Positions 9,138 to 20,700 of a DNA stretch of 64,000 nucleotides are shown piece by piece (position 1 is the first letter of the stretch; the number at the start of each line of letters is the position of its first letter). The DNA is from Diplonema papillatum (Eukaryota > Euglenozoa > Diplonemea > Diplonemida > Diplonemidae): contig JAPJBO010000575.1 in NCBI GenBank assembly GCA_030068145.1, positions 1 through 64,000 of the forward strand. The letters are read 5' to 3'. Position numbers and translations under genes: made by a program. The notes beneath the pieces were generated by a model that searched no databases, had not been told where the DNA came from, and saw nothing but the letters and a program-made list of their open reading frames with translations.

Positions 9138-11702
9138 ATGTCTGGAAGGAAGCGGGCGGCCACGGATATGGAGAGTGTGGGGTCGACAGAAGAAGAGGAC
9201 AACGAGGAAGCAGAAGAGGTGGAAGAGGAAGAGGACGAGGAAGAAGAAGAGGATGAAGAAGAGGAAGAGGATGACGATGACGACAACAACAGGTCGGGAA
9301 GGACAGTGCGCGAACAAGTGCATCATCTCGACGCCACCGCGCTTGGGCGGGTGACAGTGGTCGACTCTTGCGGGAACTGGGACAGGCAACGGTCGCGACG
9401 TGAGTTCGGCGGTATCCGGGGTGTGACACTGCAGCTGCGTGACGAGCAGAGCGGGGTGGAGTGCGGGTACATCGCACTCATGCGAGCGATGGAGGGAAGT
9501 TTTGCGATGCCATCGGCATTGAACATTCTCAGCTTCGCCCGCGAACATTTCGACGTGCGTTGCAGGAGTGTGGCACGCTTACCGGAGCTGGACACTTATC
9601 AGGTATCGAGCTTCTGCCTCCAACACGGTATCGGATTCCAGCCCAATCCGGAGACAGTGTACACAGCGCTGTACAACTGGGCCGTGCTGAGAGGAACCGG
9701 CTCAGTCGAGCGAGGCGAAGACCGACCCCACCCGGCCAACGTCGTGTTCCTGGCCAACCCGCGGGTTCAGAGCGGTGATCTCGGCCACTTTATGAACATT
9801 TTTTTTGGCGAGCCACCAAAAGAACAGGCGCCGAAGTCCTCCGCAAAGCCTGCACCGAAGCGCCCCGGCCGGCCACCAAAAGAACAGGCGCCGAAGCCCT
9901 CCGCAAAGCCTGCACCGAAGCGCCCCGGCCGACCACGAAAAGGACCGGCACAGAAGCCCCCCGCAAACCCAGCACCGCGAGGCCGCCCACCGAATACTGA
10001 GAGCGCTGCGGTCAAGGCAGCAGGTGCAGCGATCAAGTCCTTGTCGTGGAGCAGCAAAGTCGAGCCCAACCTCGAATTCCCTTTCAACGCCAAGAAGACC
10101 GGACCGAATCCGTCCTACGACCTTGATGAGGATTCCTCCCCCACTGACATCTTCAGATGCATGTTCACCGACCTGGTGGTCACCCAGATCATTGGGCACA
10201 TGAGTGTGTATGCTGCAGGGAAAGAGGGTATCTCGTACGAAGCACCCGATATTGCGGAATTTCTTCGCTGGTGTGCTGTCACATACGCGATGGGGTTGTC
10301 CGTGAAACAGGATCTCTACTCGTACTGGTCCGTGGACCCTATCGAACAATGCGCGTTTTTTTCTGAAACCATGTCCAGGAAAAGGTGGCACGATATTCAC
10401 AGGACGCTGCACTTCACAGACCCCCTCAGTGGAAAGAAGGAACACCCGGACCGACTCATCAAGATAAGAGATATTTTCCAGCTTGTGTCTCTCCAATGGC
10501 GGGATGTCTATGCTCCCGATAAAGAACTTAGCTTTGATGAGTCGATCATCAAGTACAAAGGTCGTGTCAGCTTCAAGCAATACATGCCCATGAAACGGCA
10601 TCGATTCGGTTTGAAGTGTTTTGTTCTGGCTGAGTCACAGACTGGTTACACATTGGTATCGTCAGTGTATACCGGTAAGATTGACACGGATACTAACCCT
10701 GGCCCCGTGAACGTTGGTGAGCGTGAACTTCTTGCAGCTGCGGCTCTGTATGCATACTCAGGAAGGCACATGTACATGGACAACTACTACACAAGCATTC
10801 CCCTCATGCTAAAATTATACACCTTGGGATTCCACGCGGCCGGAACTGTCCGCAAAAATCGGAACGGGATCCCACTTTTTAGCAAGTCCCAAAAGAAGCG
10901 CGGCCGCCCATCCCAAGCGGATAAGGCTGCGGCCCCGAAACGCGGCCATTGCCAGTATCGCCAAAGTTCGCCGATCACGTTCTTGGAGTGGGTTGACAAG
11001 CGTGAAGTCCGCATGTTGTCAACACTCCCCATTGGAACAACAATGACCGAGCTTGAGCGTCGCTGCAAGGGGGGAAAGCGGTTGAAGGTCAGTAAGCCAG
11101 ACATCGTGGTTGCTTACAACAAACACATGGGGGGGGTAGATCGCTGCGACCAGTACCTTGCCCGGGCGACACGATTCATGCAGGGCAAACGATGGTATAT
11201 GAAAGTCTTCTTTTATTTGCTCGAAGTGTCTGCGTTGAACAGTTTTATCTTGTACAAGCGTCTTGGTAAGAATCGCGGGTCCTTACCCTTCAAGGACTTC
11301 AGAAAAGAGCTCATCCGCGGGTTACTTGCTGACAACCGCAGTACTGAGGACTTCAGCCCCGGAACGCGCACACCTCGGGCTAGCGACCACCCGTCGCGCC
11401 TGGATGGCAAGTTCCATGCCATTCTGGAAACAGACACCCGCGTTGCGTGCAAATGCCATGTTCGTTTGGTCAAGACGAAATATGTCTGCAAAACATGTGG
11501 CGTGGCTCTGTGTCCCGCTCCGTGTTTTACCCGGTTTCACACCCTCAAGAACCACCATTACTACGAGCCGGAAACTCCTGGGACCCAGCGCTTGAAGAAA
11601 CGAGGCGGCCGCCCTTGCAAGCAGGGGCGCCCTCCCACACTCAAAGGAGTGCGTCTGACGTATACCGAGTCTACTGATGAAAGTGACTGCAGTGGCCAGT
11701 AG
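9138..11702 (+). CDS. piggyBac transposase, intact
   Basis: From the ATG at 9138 (MSGRKRAATD) the frame encodes 854 aa. An in-frame ATG near 9078 is an alternative. The enzyme cuts and pastes the element at TTAA using a DDE/DDD RNase-H-like core. The N-terminus has a long Glu/Asp-rich tract (about residues 15-50), followed by three AT-hook-like PGRPPK/PGRPRK/RGRPPN repeats (about 230-295). The core carries the expected aspartates in LSFDES (D467), MYMDNYY (D548) and GGVDRCD (D668, with D671). The C-terminus has a Cys/His-rich zinc-binding domain with CKCH, CKTCG and CPAPC. It is somewhat longer than the 550-600 aa typical of the family because of the acidic and AT-hook regions. The frame is uninterrupted, so the enzyme may be functional. 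Confidence 0.95.
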   Translation: MSGRKRAATDMESVGSTEEEDNEEAEEVEEEEDEEEEEDEEEEEDDDDDNNRSGRTVREQVHHLDATALGRVTVVDSCGNWDRQRSRREFGGIRGVTLQLRDEQSGVECGYIALMRAMEGSFAMPSALNILSFAREHFDVRCRSVARLPELDTYQVSSFCLQHGIGFQPNPETVYTALYNWAVLRGTGSVERGEDRPHPANVVFLANPRVQSGDLGHFMNIFFGEPPKEQAPKSSAKPAPKRPGRPPKEQAPKPSAKPAPKRPGRPRKGPAQKPPANPAPRGRPPNTESAAVKAAGAAIKSLSWSSKVEPNLEFPFNAKKTGPNPSYDLDEDSSPTDIFRCMFTDLVVTQIIGHMSVYAAGKEGISYEAPDIAEFLRWCAVTYAMGLSVKQDLYSYWSVDPIEQCAFFSETMSRKRWHDIHRTLHFTDPLSGKKEHPDRLIKIRDIFQLVSLQWRDVYAPDKELSFDESIIKYKGRVSFKQYMPMKRHRFGLKCFVLAESQTGYTLVSSVYTGKIDTDTNPGPVNVGERELLAAAALYAYSGRHMYMDNYYTSIPLMLKLYTLGFHAAGTVRKNRNGIPLFSKSQKKRGRPSQADKAAAPKRGHCQYRQSSPITFLEWVDKREVRMLSTLPIGTTMTELERRCKGGKRLKVSKPDIVVAYNKHMGGVDRCDQYLARATRFMQGKRWYMKVFFYLLEVSALNSFILYKRLGKNRGSLPFKDFRKELIRGLLADNRSTEDFSPGTRTPRASDHPSRLDGKFHAILETDTRVACKCHVRLVKTKYVCKTCGVALCPAPCFTRFHTLKNHHYYEPETPGTQRLKKRGGRPCKQGRPPTLKGVRLTYTESTDESDCSGQ

Positions 11703-12191
11703 TTGCGTGAACTGCCCACCTGCCCCGTACCTCAATTTCCTGCGTCTTGCCCGTTATCTCGCCATCACTCCAACCCCCTACCCCCGGAACGCACGCAAAA
11801 TGATGTCTGCCGCCTTTCTTCTTCTCTTTTGCTCAAGCCCAACCTAGGAAGGAAATCTAAACCACGCGAGAAAACAAAAGATTGTCAAGGTTGCGGTGAA
11901 ACGTTGTCGACGAATTAGAGACGGTCATAAGCGAGAAGACGATGACAGACTAGTGCAACATCATGTCAAAATTTCGCCTTCCAAGGGCGGCAATGGAAAG
12001 ATATGCTTCGAAATCGCAAAATTCCAGCCCCAGAATGCCCAAAAGAGCGAAGGCACTCGATAAAAATGAAAAATAGGAAAAAGTGGAAATTAACCTGTAG
12101 GTGCTTGGTCGGAGTTGGGTTAAGGTCGAATTGACATCCCGCCTCGTTGGCGGGTGAGATCATTGACTGGGAGGAGGGTTTTCTCGTCCCC

Positions 12192-12412
12192 TTCCCTTCC
12201 ACGCTGCTGTGTGTCTGTGGGTGGGATATACCCTCCAGAATCCGTATGCTGAGGCCAAGTTGGGCCGAATCCACCCGGCAAGCCTTCTCCCGTGCATATT
12301 TCTAGTCGTCTTCCCTTCCACGCTGCTGTGTGTCTGTGGGTGGGATATACCCTCCAGAATCCGTATTCTGAAGCCAAGTTGGGCCGAATCCACCCGGCAA
12401 GCCTTCTCCCGA
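12192..12412. repeat. 119-bp tandem duplication
   Basis: Two copies beginning TTCCCTTCCACGCTGCTG start at 12192 and 12311 (spacing 119 bp) and differ at only a few positions. They lie just outside the right end of the piggyBac element. No coding content is recognised. Confidence 0.85.
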
Positions 12413-13998
12413 GCATAGAGCCCCGTTAATTCTGGGCTGAGGTCCTGCGGGTTACATGGAGCCGTTCCGCAATTATTCTCACTCGGAGCGGCTGGGGAAC
12501 CGCTGGACAACGCAACGCCGCCAGCAACAGCGCCGGATGCTCAATTGCCCCGACGACTTCGAATCCATCGCTATTCCTTGCAGCTTTTTTGGCTTCTCGA
12601 GCAGAAGCCGCGAAGACGTCATTGAAGGGCGTCCGCGGCCAGGCATATTAGTACGGGCAAGCCAAAAGACACATTTTTTTCAGGAGAAACTGATCGGGCA
12701 GGTTGACGCTTACACAAGCCCTGCTCACAGTCCAGAGGAGCAAAGCATATAATATTTATGTTGGTTTGGCGGGACAGTCACAAGAACCTCTCGCAAAAGG
12801 CACCGCCGGGACGCGAGCCGAAAGTGGCAAGCGGCAGCTCCGACCCCAGGTGACGCTCGAGAGCCCGGTTTGATTCTGGTGTGCGAATGTCGAAAGCTCT
12901 GCCGGTCGGGTTGGCTTGCGCAAGGTAGTGAGCCAACGCCAGCCGTGCAACTCGCCGCCACAGCTTCCGTGTGCTGCGGTTCACACAAAAACGCAGCTCA
13001 GGGGGTGCACCAAGAGAACGCAAAAAGGGTCGAAGACGTTTCGTCTTCACTTTATGGTTTCCTTTTTGTTTTCACTTTCGAACGGATTCCGGGTCCGATC
13101 CCGGATAGCGGATAAAGGGGAGGGTGCGGGACACCTTGTTTGGAACGATCCGAGAGGAAAATAAAAAAGAGAGAAAGAGCAAGAGGGGGACGAGCTGGAG
13201 TGCGAGGACCATCACTATTCAAGTCGGCACCCGTGCCTCTCTCAATCTCAATACGGATCAGGGAGTTGTTGAAAGGCTTCGCGGTCTTCCTCTGTTTGCC
13301 ACGAGCCGGTCCACCCCCATTTCCTGAAACTGCATCGCATTGTCTGCCGGTGCGTCACGTTGCACCACGGTCTACCCGGTCCATTCCATTTCTCTGAAGC
13401 TGCGCAGAATTGACTTCCTCGTTGAATCCGAGAGCATGTGGTGCGGGTAGGCACGGTTGGCGGTGATCTCCGTCGGTTGGGTAGAGTTGAACGAACGGTA
13501 CCAACGGGAAAAAGGTGAGGAATTCCTCATGAGGAATTCCTCGCACGTTTTCGTTAGCGGGAGCACTGGGCACTCCCGGAGGGGGAAAAGCACCTCCCCG
13601 TAGATAGCCTTGCGCTGCAGACGAATGTGTATGCCAAGGTATTGAGCGTGTGGCTTGGAGACCCCCAACGCCCACCAGGTGCGGCGGTCGATCCTTTTGT
13701 ACGTTGGCAGCTTTTCTCTACCAACAGTTGCTTGATTCTCTTTCTTTTGTGTTTTTCGACAACCCCGTACGGGCGACCTTTTGCTTGCTTTTTTTTCTTT
13801 TTAACATCAACAACATGAGAAGGCCACGCATCGACATCGGGGGATGTGGGGAAGGCTCATTGAGGCCAAAATTGACACACGAACAAAGTCGACGACGGGA
13901 GGGAATGAGTACAGCAACCTGGCGGGTATTTTGCTTTTTTTTTTCTAGTTTCTGTTTCCTCTTTCAGGGGGACTTTAGCTCTTTGTCTGACCAAGCAT
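12413..13998. other. Intergenic, no gene recognised
   Basis: No convincing exon is visible. At 13518-13543 GAGGAATTCCTC occurs twice around a central AT, giving a 26-bp perfect palindrome. Confidence 0.4.
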
Positions 13999-14330
13999 AA
14001 AAGCCGGTTTCAGCCAAAACCCCGGTTTTGGGGCTCTGTGGTGCCTGTGGGTGTCTGAGTCCTGGAACCGTCGCCCCGCGCACGCAAACAAGGGGACGGA
14101 GGGGGGGTGGTGAGATATAAGCTTGCGGTATTGGTGTGCTCACTATCAAACTACGGAGATGGTAAGTGAAAAGCTTCGAATTGCAGCGACACACCGTGAC
14201 GCGCCATGTACCTGCAGTACAGTTCAGTACAGGGGCCACTTGAAATCATAATTTATAAATTATTTTTATTTTTTGAAAAACCGAAACCGAAAAAACCCGG
14301 TTTCTGAAACCGGGAAACCGGGTTTACAAA
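13999..14330. mobile_element. Possible MITE with CCGGTTTC-rich inverted ends
   Basis: The left end has GCCGGTTTCAGCCAAAACCC. The right end, read in reverse, has related CCCGGTTTC...CGGTTTCAGAAACCGGG blocks. The two sides can pair imperfectly over about 35 bp, with AT-rich DNA just inside the right end. It is non-coding. The call rests only on the inverted terminal sequence; no second copy is seen here. Confidence 0.4.
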
Positions 14331-15439
14331 GTCCCCTGCCTCTTTATAGAGTTGTAACCCCACCCCTCTGCCCAAGGACGTGCACAGTGGACCGGTCAGT
14401 TGGAAAGGCAGGTCAAGGAGCCTTGCCAATGACAGCTTCGCACGGCCGGTCCACTGCGAAAAGTAGCAGGGAGGGGGATGGGATGCAGCTGCGATCTCTC
14501 GATTGCAGTTCTGTCGGGCGTGCGGCCTATGATTTGTTTCTTCCTTTTTCTACACTAATGACACGCATTTGAACCACTATGCCACGCATCGACTAAACCC
14601 CTTGGCGCTTTATTTTTCTCTTTATTTTCTTTACTTTATTGAGGTCAGTTTCCCCACTTTTTGCCGTAAGGATCCACCGGCTATTTTTTCAGTGCCGTGG
14701 CACTGCTGCAGAAGACTGGCGCACGGCGGGATCCTGCTGTAAATTATTCTCTTGTGTTTCCGACGATCCCGTGGGACGTACAGTTTTTTTTTTTTTTTTT
14801 GATTTCATTCTTTTTTTTTTTTTTTTGGTGCCGGCATGACTCAACAGGCGCTCGCCGCCCGGAATAGCACGCTCTTGTTTTATTGATTTTGTACTTTTTT
14901 CTGGATTCCTGTTCGGTCTACAAAGGGTTGGCTGCAAAGAATACTCGGAGAGACTGTCCGGACTAGTGAACAAGAGATGGGGAGGGAAAGGAGGACGACC
15001 CGAGCGCCACTCATCAAAGCTAGTTGGTAATGTCGTCACGGGCTTGTGGTGTTCGAAAGCCGATGCAAACCCGTCTACCCCTCATGTGATCCCGATGCGT
15101 CGCGCTCTAGACACAGACGAAAGAGATGTTCTTCATTATATGTGATTCTTCGCTTCTTACAAGAGGGCTGCTGCAGTCTTGGCAGCACGAATCGAAGAGG
15201 TTCAAGGCCAGGGGAAGGCAAGGGGAATCGGGGTAGACCGACCCACTCCAGACGAGACGATAGAGTGGGCTGGATCAATCCCGGATAAAACAAGCATGCT
15301 TGAACTGTGTTTTGCGTACCCTACTTGCGAGATTGCGCTTATGCTTTTACCAGGTTCAGGAGCAATGTTGCCTCCCCCAGGTATTTGCAATTCCCGGCCA
15401 CCTCGAGCTATCTACAAAGCAGGTGCTTTCTCTAAAAAG
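14331..15439. other. Intergenic, no gene recognised
   Basis: Poly-T runs lie near 14785-14827. No coding exon or named repeat is seen apart from a short CTACAAAGCAGGTGCTTT piece at 15410-15435 that resembles the 3' end of the family-L SINE-like element. Confidence 0.4.
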
Positions 15440-15692
15440 TGCTCGTCGCTCGCGCAATCGCGGCTGATGCAAAGCTTCTGCCGACGCTGATAATGGGGAA
15501 AGATATTTGTTTCGTCGAACGCCTGATCGTTCTGTGTAGCTAATTTCAGGACGAATTTTGTTTGTGCGCACTTGGAACTCACCTGCTATAGGTTCATGTA
15601 GTACGCTGCCAACTACTAATTTTAGTACCCACAAAACAGCAGCGTTTGCAGTGACGAGCTTCTCGTATCCTCCAACGGATCATGTTTGATAA
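15440..15692 (+). repeat. Dispersed repeat family W with a nested short insertion
   Basis: The backbone (CGCTCGCGCAATCGCGGCTGA ... CGAACGCCTGATCG ... GACGAGCTTCTCG ... CATGTTTGATAAA) matches 50280-50460 and 57205-57390. Those two copies run straight through CAGGACGCAAGTGAAAACGC. Here about 80 bp of the GCGCAC short element (15556-15636) lies in that spot, so it is a later insertion. Confidence 0.7.
15556..15636 (+). mobile_element. Short GCGCAC element (family B) nested in family W
   Basis: This roughly 80-bp unit runs TTGTTTGTGCGCACT, then GGAACTCACCTGCT, TTCATGTAGTACGCTGCC, and AACTACTAATTTTAGTACCC. The same order is found in reverse complement as the 126-bp tandem units of intron 2 and in other introns of the giant gene. 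Comparison with the two uninterrupted family-W copies shows it was inserted. It encodes nothing, and its reverse strand contains CAGGTGAGTTCC-like donor sequence in other copies. Confidence 0.65.
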
Positions 15693-15714
15693 ACCTGCAA
15701 GAGTAGAAGAGTGG

Positions 15715-15850
15715 AAAACTTACAGTTTTTCGCCGACCACACTACCCTGAACCTGAACACTGGACGTGGTTTCGGGTGGCAATTGATCATGATCATGAGG
15801 GTCTACTCGGGCGGGTTCCGTTTCCTCACACACTGCCTGACGAGAAATTA
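15715..15850. repeat. Dispersed repeat family X (three copies in window)
   Basis: Shared blocks CACACTACCCTGAACC, GGACGTGGTTTC, GATCATGATCA and a CTACTCGGGC...TTTCCTCACACA end also occur at 53885-54010 and 55320-55420, all in the same orientation and diverged. The class is unknown. Confidence 0.6.
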
Positions 15851-15949
15851 AAAAAGAAAAGCGCACGGCTCGCGGCAAAAAGGGCAGGGCTGTGCAATTT
15901 GAAAGGAAGCGAGCAACGCACACAGAACGGATTGAGGTCTGCCGCAATC

Positions 15950-16025
15950 GACTGAGGGAGTTGATGCACCACGAAAAGTCGATTAGAGAACTTCACACAG
16001 CCTTCAGGGTGTGGTTGGTTCAAAG
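15950..16025. repeat. Dispersed repeat, mate of 61013-61087
   Basis: About 75 bp beginning ACTGAGGGAGTTGATGCACC is nearly identical to 61013-61087 in the same orientation. High identity suggests recent movement or a constrained sequence. Confidence 0.75.
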
Positions 16026-16237
16026 AAAATTCAAGTTTTCCACGACTCGGTTTCGCTTCGCAAGGCATACGTTGGTCTCCACCACCCCCTAGCGTAAGAT
16101 GGCTGGAAACGTTTGAGGGAAAGTTTGCTGTGTAGGCAGTAGCGGAGGGGAGGCTTCCTATGAGGCAGAGCTCTGGAGACCGTCTGAACGACTTTTCCAC
16201 TGCTCCCTTCGTGCCATGCAACAAGAGCGTCTGTTTC

Positions 16238-16500
16238 AAAAATACTCGAGGAACTGCCTTGTGCTTATTTCGACAGAAGAGGGGGAGAAAACAATACAAC
16301 TACAATGTGGGTCTTTTTACCACAAAACCCAGATTTGCCTGTGTTTCTTGTGGGCTACAGCACATTTACCTTCTTTGAGATTGGACTCCTGTTGATTAGA
16401 AGTTTAGAGTCATCGGCATGCTGATGAGTACTGCACTATTACCCCACCTTTGAGAACTCGCAACTGGCAGTTTCCTCAAGCACGTGCGGATACGGAAGAA
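16238..16500 (+). mobile_element. SINE-like element, family L, diverged copy
   Basis: It opens AAATACTCGAGGAACTGCC, runs through the GGGGGAGAAAACAATACAAC and GTGGGCTACAGCACATTTACC blocks and ends near CCTCAAGCACGTGC. The A-rich tail is lost. It contains a CATCGGCATGCTGA insert-like block shared with the copy at 31178. Confidence 0.65.
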
Positions 16501-17451
16501 AAGGGCTTCGGGCGCAGACTAAGTAAATATTCCCCGGGACCGCTTCCTCATTGCAAGAAACGCGTGTCGTGCGAAAACTGCTCCATATTTCCTTTCCTGG
16601 GAAGACGTTCACACTTCGCAGTGCAAACGCATCATGCTTTCGCATGATTCAAATACGCACAGGTTTGAGGAGGGATACGTGAAGCCATTTGTTCTCGTAC
16701 CAGACAGGGAGGCGGATTTTGGCCGTCGGCCATTTGCAGCGAGAAGACAACCCGAGGAAACAGAGGGCGTGTTGTTTCTTCCTTTCTCCTTTTCCCTTGG
16801 CTCCGTCGGGCTGGCTTCTTTTTGTCATAAGGACGGTCGTCCCGACCGTGGAGCACATTTTTTTTTTTGCTACTTCTCGGCCCATTTCTGGCATTGCTCC
16901 ACGGAATAGCCTTCAGAACACGATTCTAAACGCATGGCTGGGGTTCCTTTCTATTTTCAGCTAGCCTCTTCACTCTGGTTCGCTAAGTCGCACGGGCTGA
17001 AGCGGCCACACGAACGCAAGAAGATCTGAATGGATGCTTGCTGCAATGATAAGGAGGGGAGAAGAAACCTTCGCGGGGGGTGCCGCTTCAGTACATGCAC
17101 AAAGGCAGGCCGGCGCGCGCGTGGAGAGTGTATTGCAGGAGCTGTACCCATTGGTAGGTCGCCGACGCTGGTGGACAGCCCACTTGCTCCGGGATAACAC
17201 TGACGTTCATCGCAAGTCTGCTGCGCTTGCAAGACGTCGTTCGCGTAAAAAGACCAGTCCAAGTTGACTGTCCAACCCCGCTCACGCCAATTCTACTCGG
17301 AGGCGCCGCTTGGTGCCGAAGAGCGGGACAATCTTCGCGGAGGACGAGGAATGCCGAGCGGTGAAGGCTGGGGACGAGGCGCATCCTGCGGCATGTCGGC
17401 GGCATTGATCTGTCGGATGAATCAGCCTCAAAAACTCCCCGAGACGCCTCC
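16501..17451. other. 3' flank of the giant gene, one possible minus-strand exon
   Basis: A minus-strand frame around 17265-17130 reads LDWSFYANDVLQAQQTCDER between plausible splice signals, but the opposite strand is also open and no family is recognised, so I leave it unannotated. The rest shows nothing recognisable. Confidence 0.25.
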
Positions 17452-17754
17452 TCACCCGAAGGGCTTCAGGGCGGATTGGATGGTGGCACCATCGACGGCA
17501 AGGCTGATGTGCTCCTTCAAGAGTGCACTGCGCTTGCGGAGCTCAACGGCGAGCTGTGTCACGGGCAAGCCTTGCTGCAGCTCTTCGTCTTGGCTCAGGG
17601 AGAGCAGCAGGGTGATGACACTGCGCTGCAGATGCAATGGGACGTCTTCGGCCTTTGCCGAGGACAGTCCTGCCAGAGCATCGTCGAGTGTAGCGATGAC
17701 GGACGCTGGATGCTCGACGATAGACCGACGAAGTTCCGCGCTCGTCTCTGCTTC
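17452..17754 (-). CDS. Exon 7 and C-terminus of the giant gene
   Basis: Exactly 100 codons plus TGA follow the acceptor GCTCACAG. Helical segments such as SVITLLLSLSQDEELQQGL and LAVELRKRSALLKEHISLAV complete the protein. The stop codon lies inside TTCGGGTGAGG, which also reads as a strong 5' splice site, so a further exon downstream is an alternative. Confidence 0.65.
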   Translation of the reverse strand, partial: EAETSAELRRSIVEHPASVIATLDDALAGLSSAKAEDVPLHLQRSVITLLLSLSQDEELQQGLPVTQLAVELRKRSALLKEHISLAVDGATIQSALKPFG

Positions 17755-20700
17755 CTGTGAGCAGCAATGTTTTCTAAGCTGGCAGACTCATTTTTTGGTC
17801 GTCGAACGCTCCTTTTCGGAAACCGGCTAAGATAAGCAGAATGAAGGTATCATTTTAGGCCGGAAGGCTCGCGCAGCAAAAATTGCACTCTCTTGTGAAA
17901 CTTGTGAAAAAAGATTCTGCTTTTTCGGCAAGTACGGTGTGATGAATAAGAAATGCACTGTAGCGCGAACGTGTGGCAAGGACACTATACGAGATGACAA
18001 GCACTACTTAGACAGGGGCAAAGCCACACCTGGCGGGCCGCGAGCGCCACGAGTCCAAGCAAGCAGCCAAGCGACAGCGGATGCCGTTCCAAAGCAGGAG
18101 TCGCCTGCGCGAGCACGTCCAACAGGCTGATGCGTGGAGTGTCGTCCAGAGAGCCGAGCGAAGGAACGAGGTCGATGTTGCCGTCGACAAGCTCTCCGGA
18201 GTGTCTTGGCGGTCGTGCAGTGGTGCTCCGACAGAGCTCCTGTGGGCGCGTCGACTCTGTGAACAGCGCTCCACACTCCTGGCATTGCATCACCCCCGGA
18301 CCGACCATCGAGGGCACCTGTGCGTGTGGGAGTGGATGTGTTGTTGTTTTCGTTGCGAATGCAGTGCAGTGCGTTGTAGGAAAACCCGCAGGATTGTTAG
18401 TACTCAAAAAATTAGCATGGCGGTTTCTTTTGTTTGTGCGCACTAGCGGAACTCACTTGCTTTGGTTCATGTAGTACCGCTGCCTACTAATTTTTTGACC
18501 AGATAATTTTTAGTACCAACATGCATTGTTGTCTTCCACTTCACAGTAGAAAGATCAATGTCGTCACGATGTACGGCGGGCATTTTCACTTACGTCCCTT
18601 TTTGTTTGTGCGCACTTCCTTCAAACCTGTTCTGTTCATCTAACGGGAGTGAGGACAGTACGCTGCCATCGATCTGTTTTTGTTCTTGACAAATTGCATT
18701 TTTTTTTTTTTTGTTAGACACAAAAAGAGTGCGCTTTTATTCTAGAAGGGAGAAGGGGGTCGACCATGCTTTGGATATGTGACTCCTGCACTCGTCAGCA
18801 CAAACTCAAGATGTCGACTCGAATATTCCCCATGCAGGATTTTGCATGCTTTCGATGCGTTTGTTAGTACGTGCCGGGGAAAAACCTTCGTGTCGTGTTC
18901 TGGCGCTACTTGTCTCTCGTGTATGTTTCATGTTAGCATCAAGTCTTCTTCGCGGGAACGCAGAGTCTTGTTTTCTTTTGTTTCATTTCCACTTTTTCTT
19001 CTTCTTTCTTTACCAAGGCAATTTGGACTTTTTGGCGGCGTAGAGTAGTTCTCCTTTCTCTATGCCGCCCGGGGGAAAATCTTAGTTTAATGTATAGGCA
19101 GAGCACTATGGTTGATGCCAGCTAAGGGGAGGGATTAACTTAGTAGTGAGTGAACGTGGTAGTTTAGGTAATCTTCTCCCAAAGACGCTGCCAGCGTTCT
19201 CTTTCGGGCTTACAATTCGAGTGTTAATACGAAAAGCTGATACCTCCAAGGAACGATCGAAAGGCGAAGCATCGTTCGCAAGGCCGCTGAGGAGCACATC
19301 TTCGGTTACCAGCGCGCCGTGCCTCGAAGACGATGCTGCCACGAACGCCAGCTGCACAGCCGCCCTCGCAACTTCCGATGCAGCCGAAGCTTGGTTCTCC
19401 CCGTTTTCCCCGCCGCCCCCCGACTGGCCCGGGGTGGCCGACCGGAGCCCGGCCGCCCAAAGCAGGGTGAACAGCGCCAGCTTCGCTGCGTAGAGCAGCT
19501 CCTCGCTGGCGACAGACGACGGGATAGCACCGGCGAGGATGCGTTGGAGGGGCAGCAGGGTCTGTGGGGTTTGGACAGGGGCGCTGGCGGACAGGTGGAG
19601 GAGGCAGGCCTGGGCCAGCTCGACGCGGGTCCGCGACACCGGCGCGGCCTCGGCGATTGCGACCAGGTCGTCGTCGCTCGTTTGGTTCACCGCGCACGCC
19701 CTGTACACCGTGTGCAAAGCCTCCCCTGCAATCGCGACGCTATGCCGGTATCTTCTGGCCACCGCCAGCACACCGTGAACCACGTCCTTCGCCTTCACAA
19801 CCTCTCCAGGCGACCATTTAGCAATCTCCCTTAGAACCGACAACAGCTTTTCAACCACGAGATCGCTGTCGACCCCGTGCACGTCGCTCGTTCCGTCTTC
19901 CAGGAGTCCTTTGACGACCTTCCACAGACCCGATGCGATCAGAACCTTCACGAACCTCCCCACGAAAGAAAGCTGGAGCCCGTGCCGAGTCTCCGGCGGC
20001 TTGAGGTGGACGAGCAGCGCTCTGCAGGTGGAGACCATCAGCTCCTCTTCGCGCATCGAGAACAGCAGCGGCAGGTCGACGCCCGTTTTGACCACCCGGT
20101 TCGTCGGCTCGCTCGTCAGCACCGAGATCGCGTCGGCGACCTTGTTCGCGTCTCTGCGGGACCCGGCCCTCCCCGCCTTCTTCTCGCCGGCGTGGGCGGC
20201 GGCCAGCGCGGCCGCGGCGGAGGCTGCGGCGGCAGCGTCCGCCGCCCGTCTGCCTTCTTCCCGGCGGGTCCTGGCTTGCACGATCGCGCGGTGCTCGAGA
20301 CGGTCGGCGGACGACGCGACTAGGACTTGGTACTCGGTCCACCCCTCGCCGGAGAAAGACCCGGCTTCGACGATCTCGACGCCGGCTTTGTGGGGCCGGC
20401 CGGCGTCGGGCTTCGCCGCGAGCGACGCCAGGCACGAGGGGGGGGAAAGCTGCGCGGGCGCGGCGGCGCCGCCGCCGCCGCCGGCGCGGAGCGCCTTCAA
20501 AATGGCGCGAATTTCGGTCCCGCACGCCTTGAACCGCACCAGCGCGTGCAGACGGGCTCCGGCGACCGACGGCAGCCCGGTTGCTGCCGCGGCCGGCGGC
20601 TGCTGCGCGCCCTTCGCCGCGGCGCCGTGGTCGCGGCGGAACTTGCGGCTGGCGTCGGAGACGAAGTGCGAGGCGACGTTCGCGTTGCCCTCGACGTCGA

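Larger units (their letters stand above)
8867..12119 (+). mobile_element. Complete piggyBac-type transposon
   Basis: The element is bounded by TTAA at 8863-8866 and 12120-12123, the diagnostic piggyBac target duplication. Terminal inverted repeats are CCCAACTCCGACCA (8867-8880) and its exact complement (12106-12119). A second, subterminal inverted repeat of about 50 bp matches around 8968-9017 and 11968-12017 (shared core CATTGCCGCCCT). A perfect palindrome, ACCGGACATATATGTCCGGT (8881-8900), abuts the left TIR. One intact transposase frame lies inside. Matching TIRs and an open frame indicate a recent insertion. Confidence 0.95.

Noticed and set aside
9702-10601. Antisense frame of about 300 codons opposite the piggyBac transposase
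   Set aside because: It has no domain, and its opposite strand carries clear transposase motifs.
17088-17405. Extra terminal exon of the giant gene or a separate small gene
   Set aside because: It needs a 46-bp intron, far shorter than the others, and both strands are open. Kept only as an alternative ending.
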